Assembly: GCA_028690555.1 (NCBI GenBank)
Contig: JAQVBA010000057.1
Span: 1 to 6,197 of the forward strand
Source: Acholeplasmataceae bacterium
GTDB taxonomy: Bacteria > Bacillota_I > Bacilli_A > Acholeplasmatales > Acholeplasmataceae
DNA length: 6,197 bases
Direction: 5' to 3'
Under the pieces are notes generated by a model that was not told the origin of the DNA, made no database searches, and saw only the letters and a list, made by a program, of their open reading frames with translations. Positions 6,173 through 6,197 of this stretch are shown here, one piece after another. The translations under genes were made by a program, and so were the position numbers. Numbering within the stretch: position 1 is the stretch's first letter; each line of letters starts with the position of its first letter.

Positions 6173-6197
6173 AATAATTATTTTGTATGTCAAAGTA

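Larger units (their letters stand above)
6081..6197. other. Upstream non-coding flank and 5' leader of the operon
   Basis: This 117-base stretch to the right edge contains no supported gene. It carries the mrpE ribosome-binding site (GAGGGAG, 6085-6091), a perfect 10-bp palindrome ATTGATCAAT (6099-6108) within the predicted leader, the extended -10 promoter and the longer dyad around it. The far right end is very AT-rich with a TTGACA hexamer on the minus strand. Whether a divergent or upstream gene lies beyond the edge cannot be seen. Confidence 0.7.

Noticed and set aside
6166..6193. Promoter made of TTGACA (6193-6188) and TATATC (6171-6166)
   Set aside because: The -35 is perfect but the -10 matches only four of six bases. 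The extended TGGTATAAT just downstream is a better candidate. Kept only as an alternative.

Overview
The window holds one compact operon, read entirely on the minus strand, that encodes a multisubunit Mrp/Mnh-type cation/proton antiporter. Nine membrane proteins lie head to tail from about position 6080 down to 48. In transcription order they are MrpE, MrpF, MrpG, an MbhD-like protein (DUF4040), an MbhE-like protein, MrpB, MrpC, MrpD and a 711-residue NuoL/HyfB-like antiporter subunit. A candidate promoter lies in the right flank (6081-6197). A strong intrinsic terminator closes the operon at the left edge (about 25-49), and its stem begins inside the last stop codon. Both ends of the transcription unit therefore seem to be present.

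The subunit set is functionally complete but is not arranged as in Bacillus or Staphylococcus (mrpA to mrpG, with MrpA a single chain of roughly 800 residues). Here MrpA is split. Its NuoL-like antiporter part is the last gene, and its C-terminal MbhD and MbhE domains are two separate small genes in the middle. The order E-F-G-D'-E'-B-C-D-(large NuoL-like) follows the membrane half of archaeal and thermophile Mbh/Mbx complexes (MbhA to MbhH, and an H' subunit in Mbx). No hydrogenase, ferredoxin-binding or NADH-binding subunit is encoded before the terminator. The direct reading is a stand-alone secondary antiporter that exchanges cytoplasmic Na+ for external H+, for sodium and pH homeostasis. 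Pairing with an oxidoreductase encoded elsewhere cannot be excluded from this window.

Translation appears tightly coupled. There are 4-base ATGA overlaps at mrpE/mrpF, mrpG/mbhD-like and mbhD-like/mbhE-like. A 1-base TAATG junction lies at mbhE-like/mrpB, with a 26-base overlap at mrpB/mrpC and an 8-base overlap at mrpC/mrpD. Gaps of only 2 and 12 bases remain at mrpF/mrpG and before the last gene. Purine-rich Shine-Dalgarno sequences precede nearly every start.

The DNA is AT-rich, with strong Shine-Dalgarno sites and TATAAT-type promoter elements, which suggests a low-GC Bacillota or Mollicutes-like bacterium. TGA is used as a stop in four genes, tryptophan appears as TGG where checked, and all reading frames are full length under the standard code. 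This argues against a UGA-Trp mycoplasma. An Acholeplasma/Izemoplasma/Haloplasma-type or clostridial host would fit, but this is inference. I see no mobile element, RNA gene or CRISPR array.
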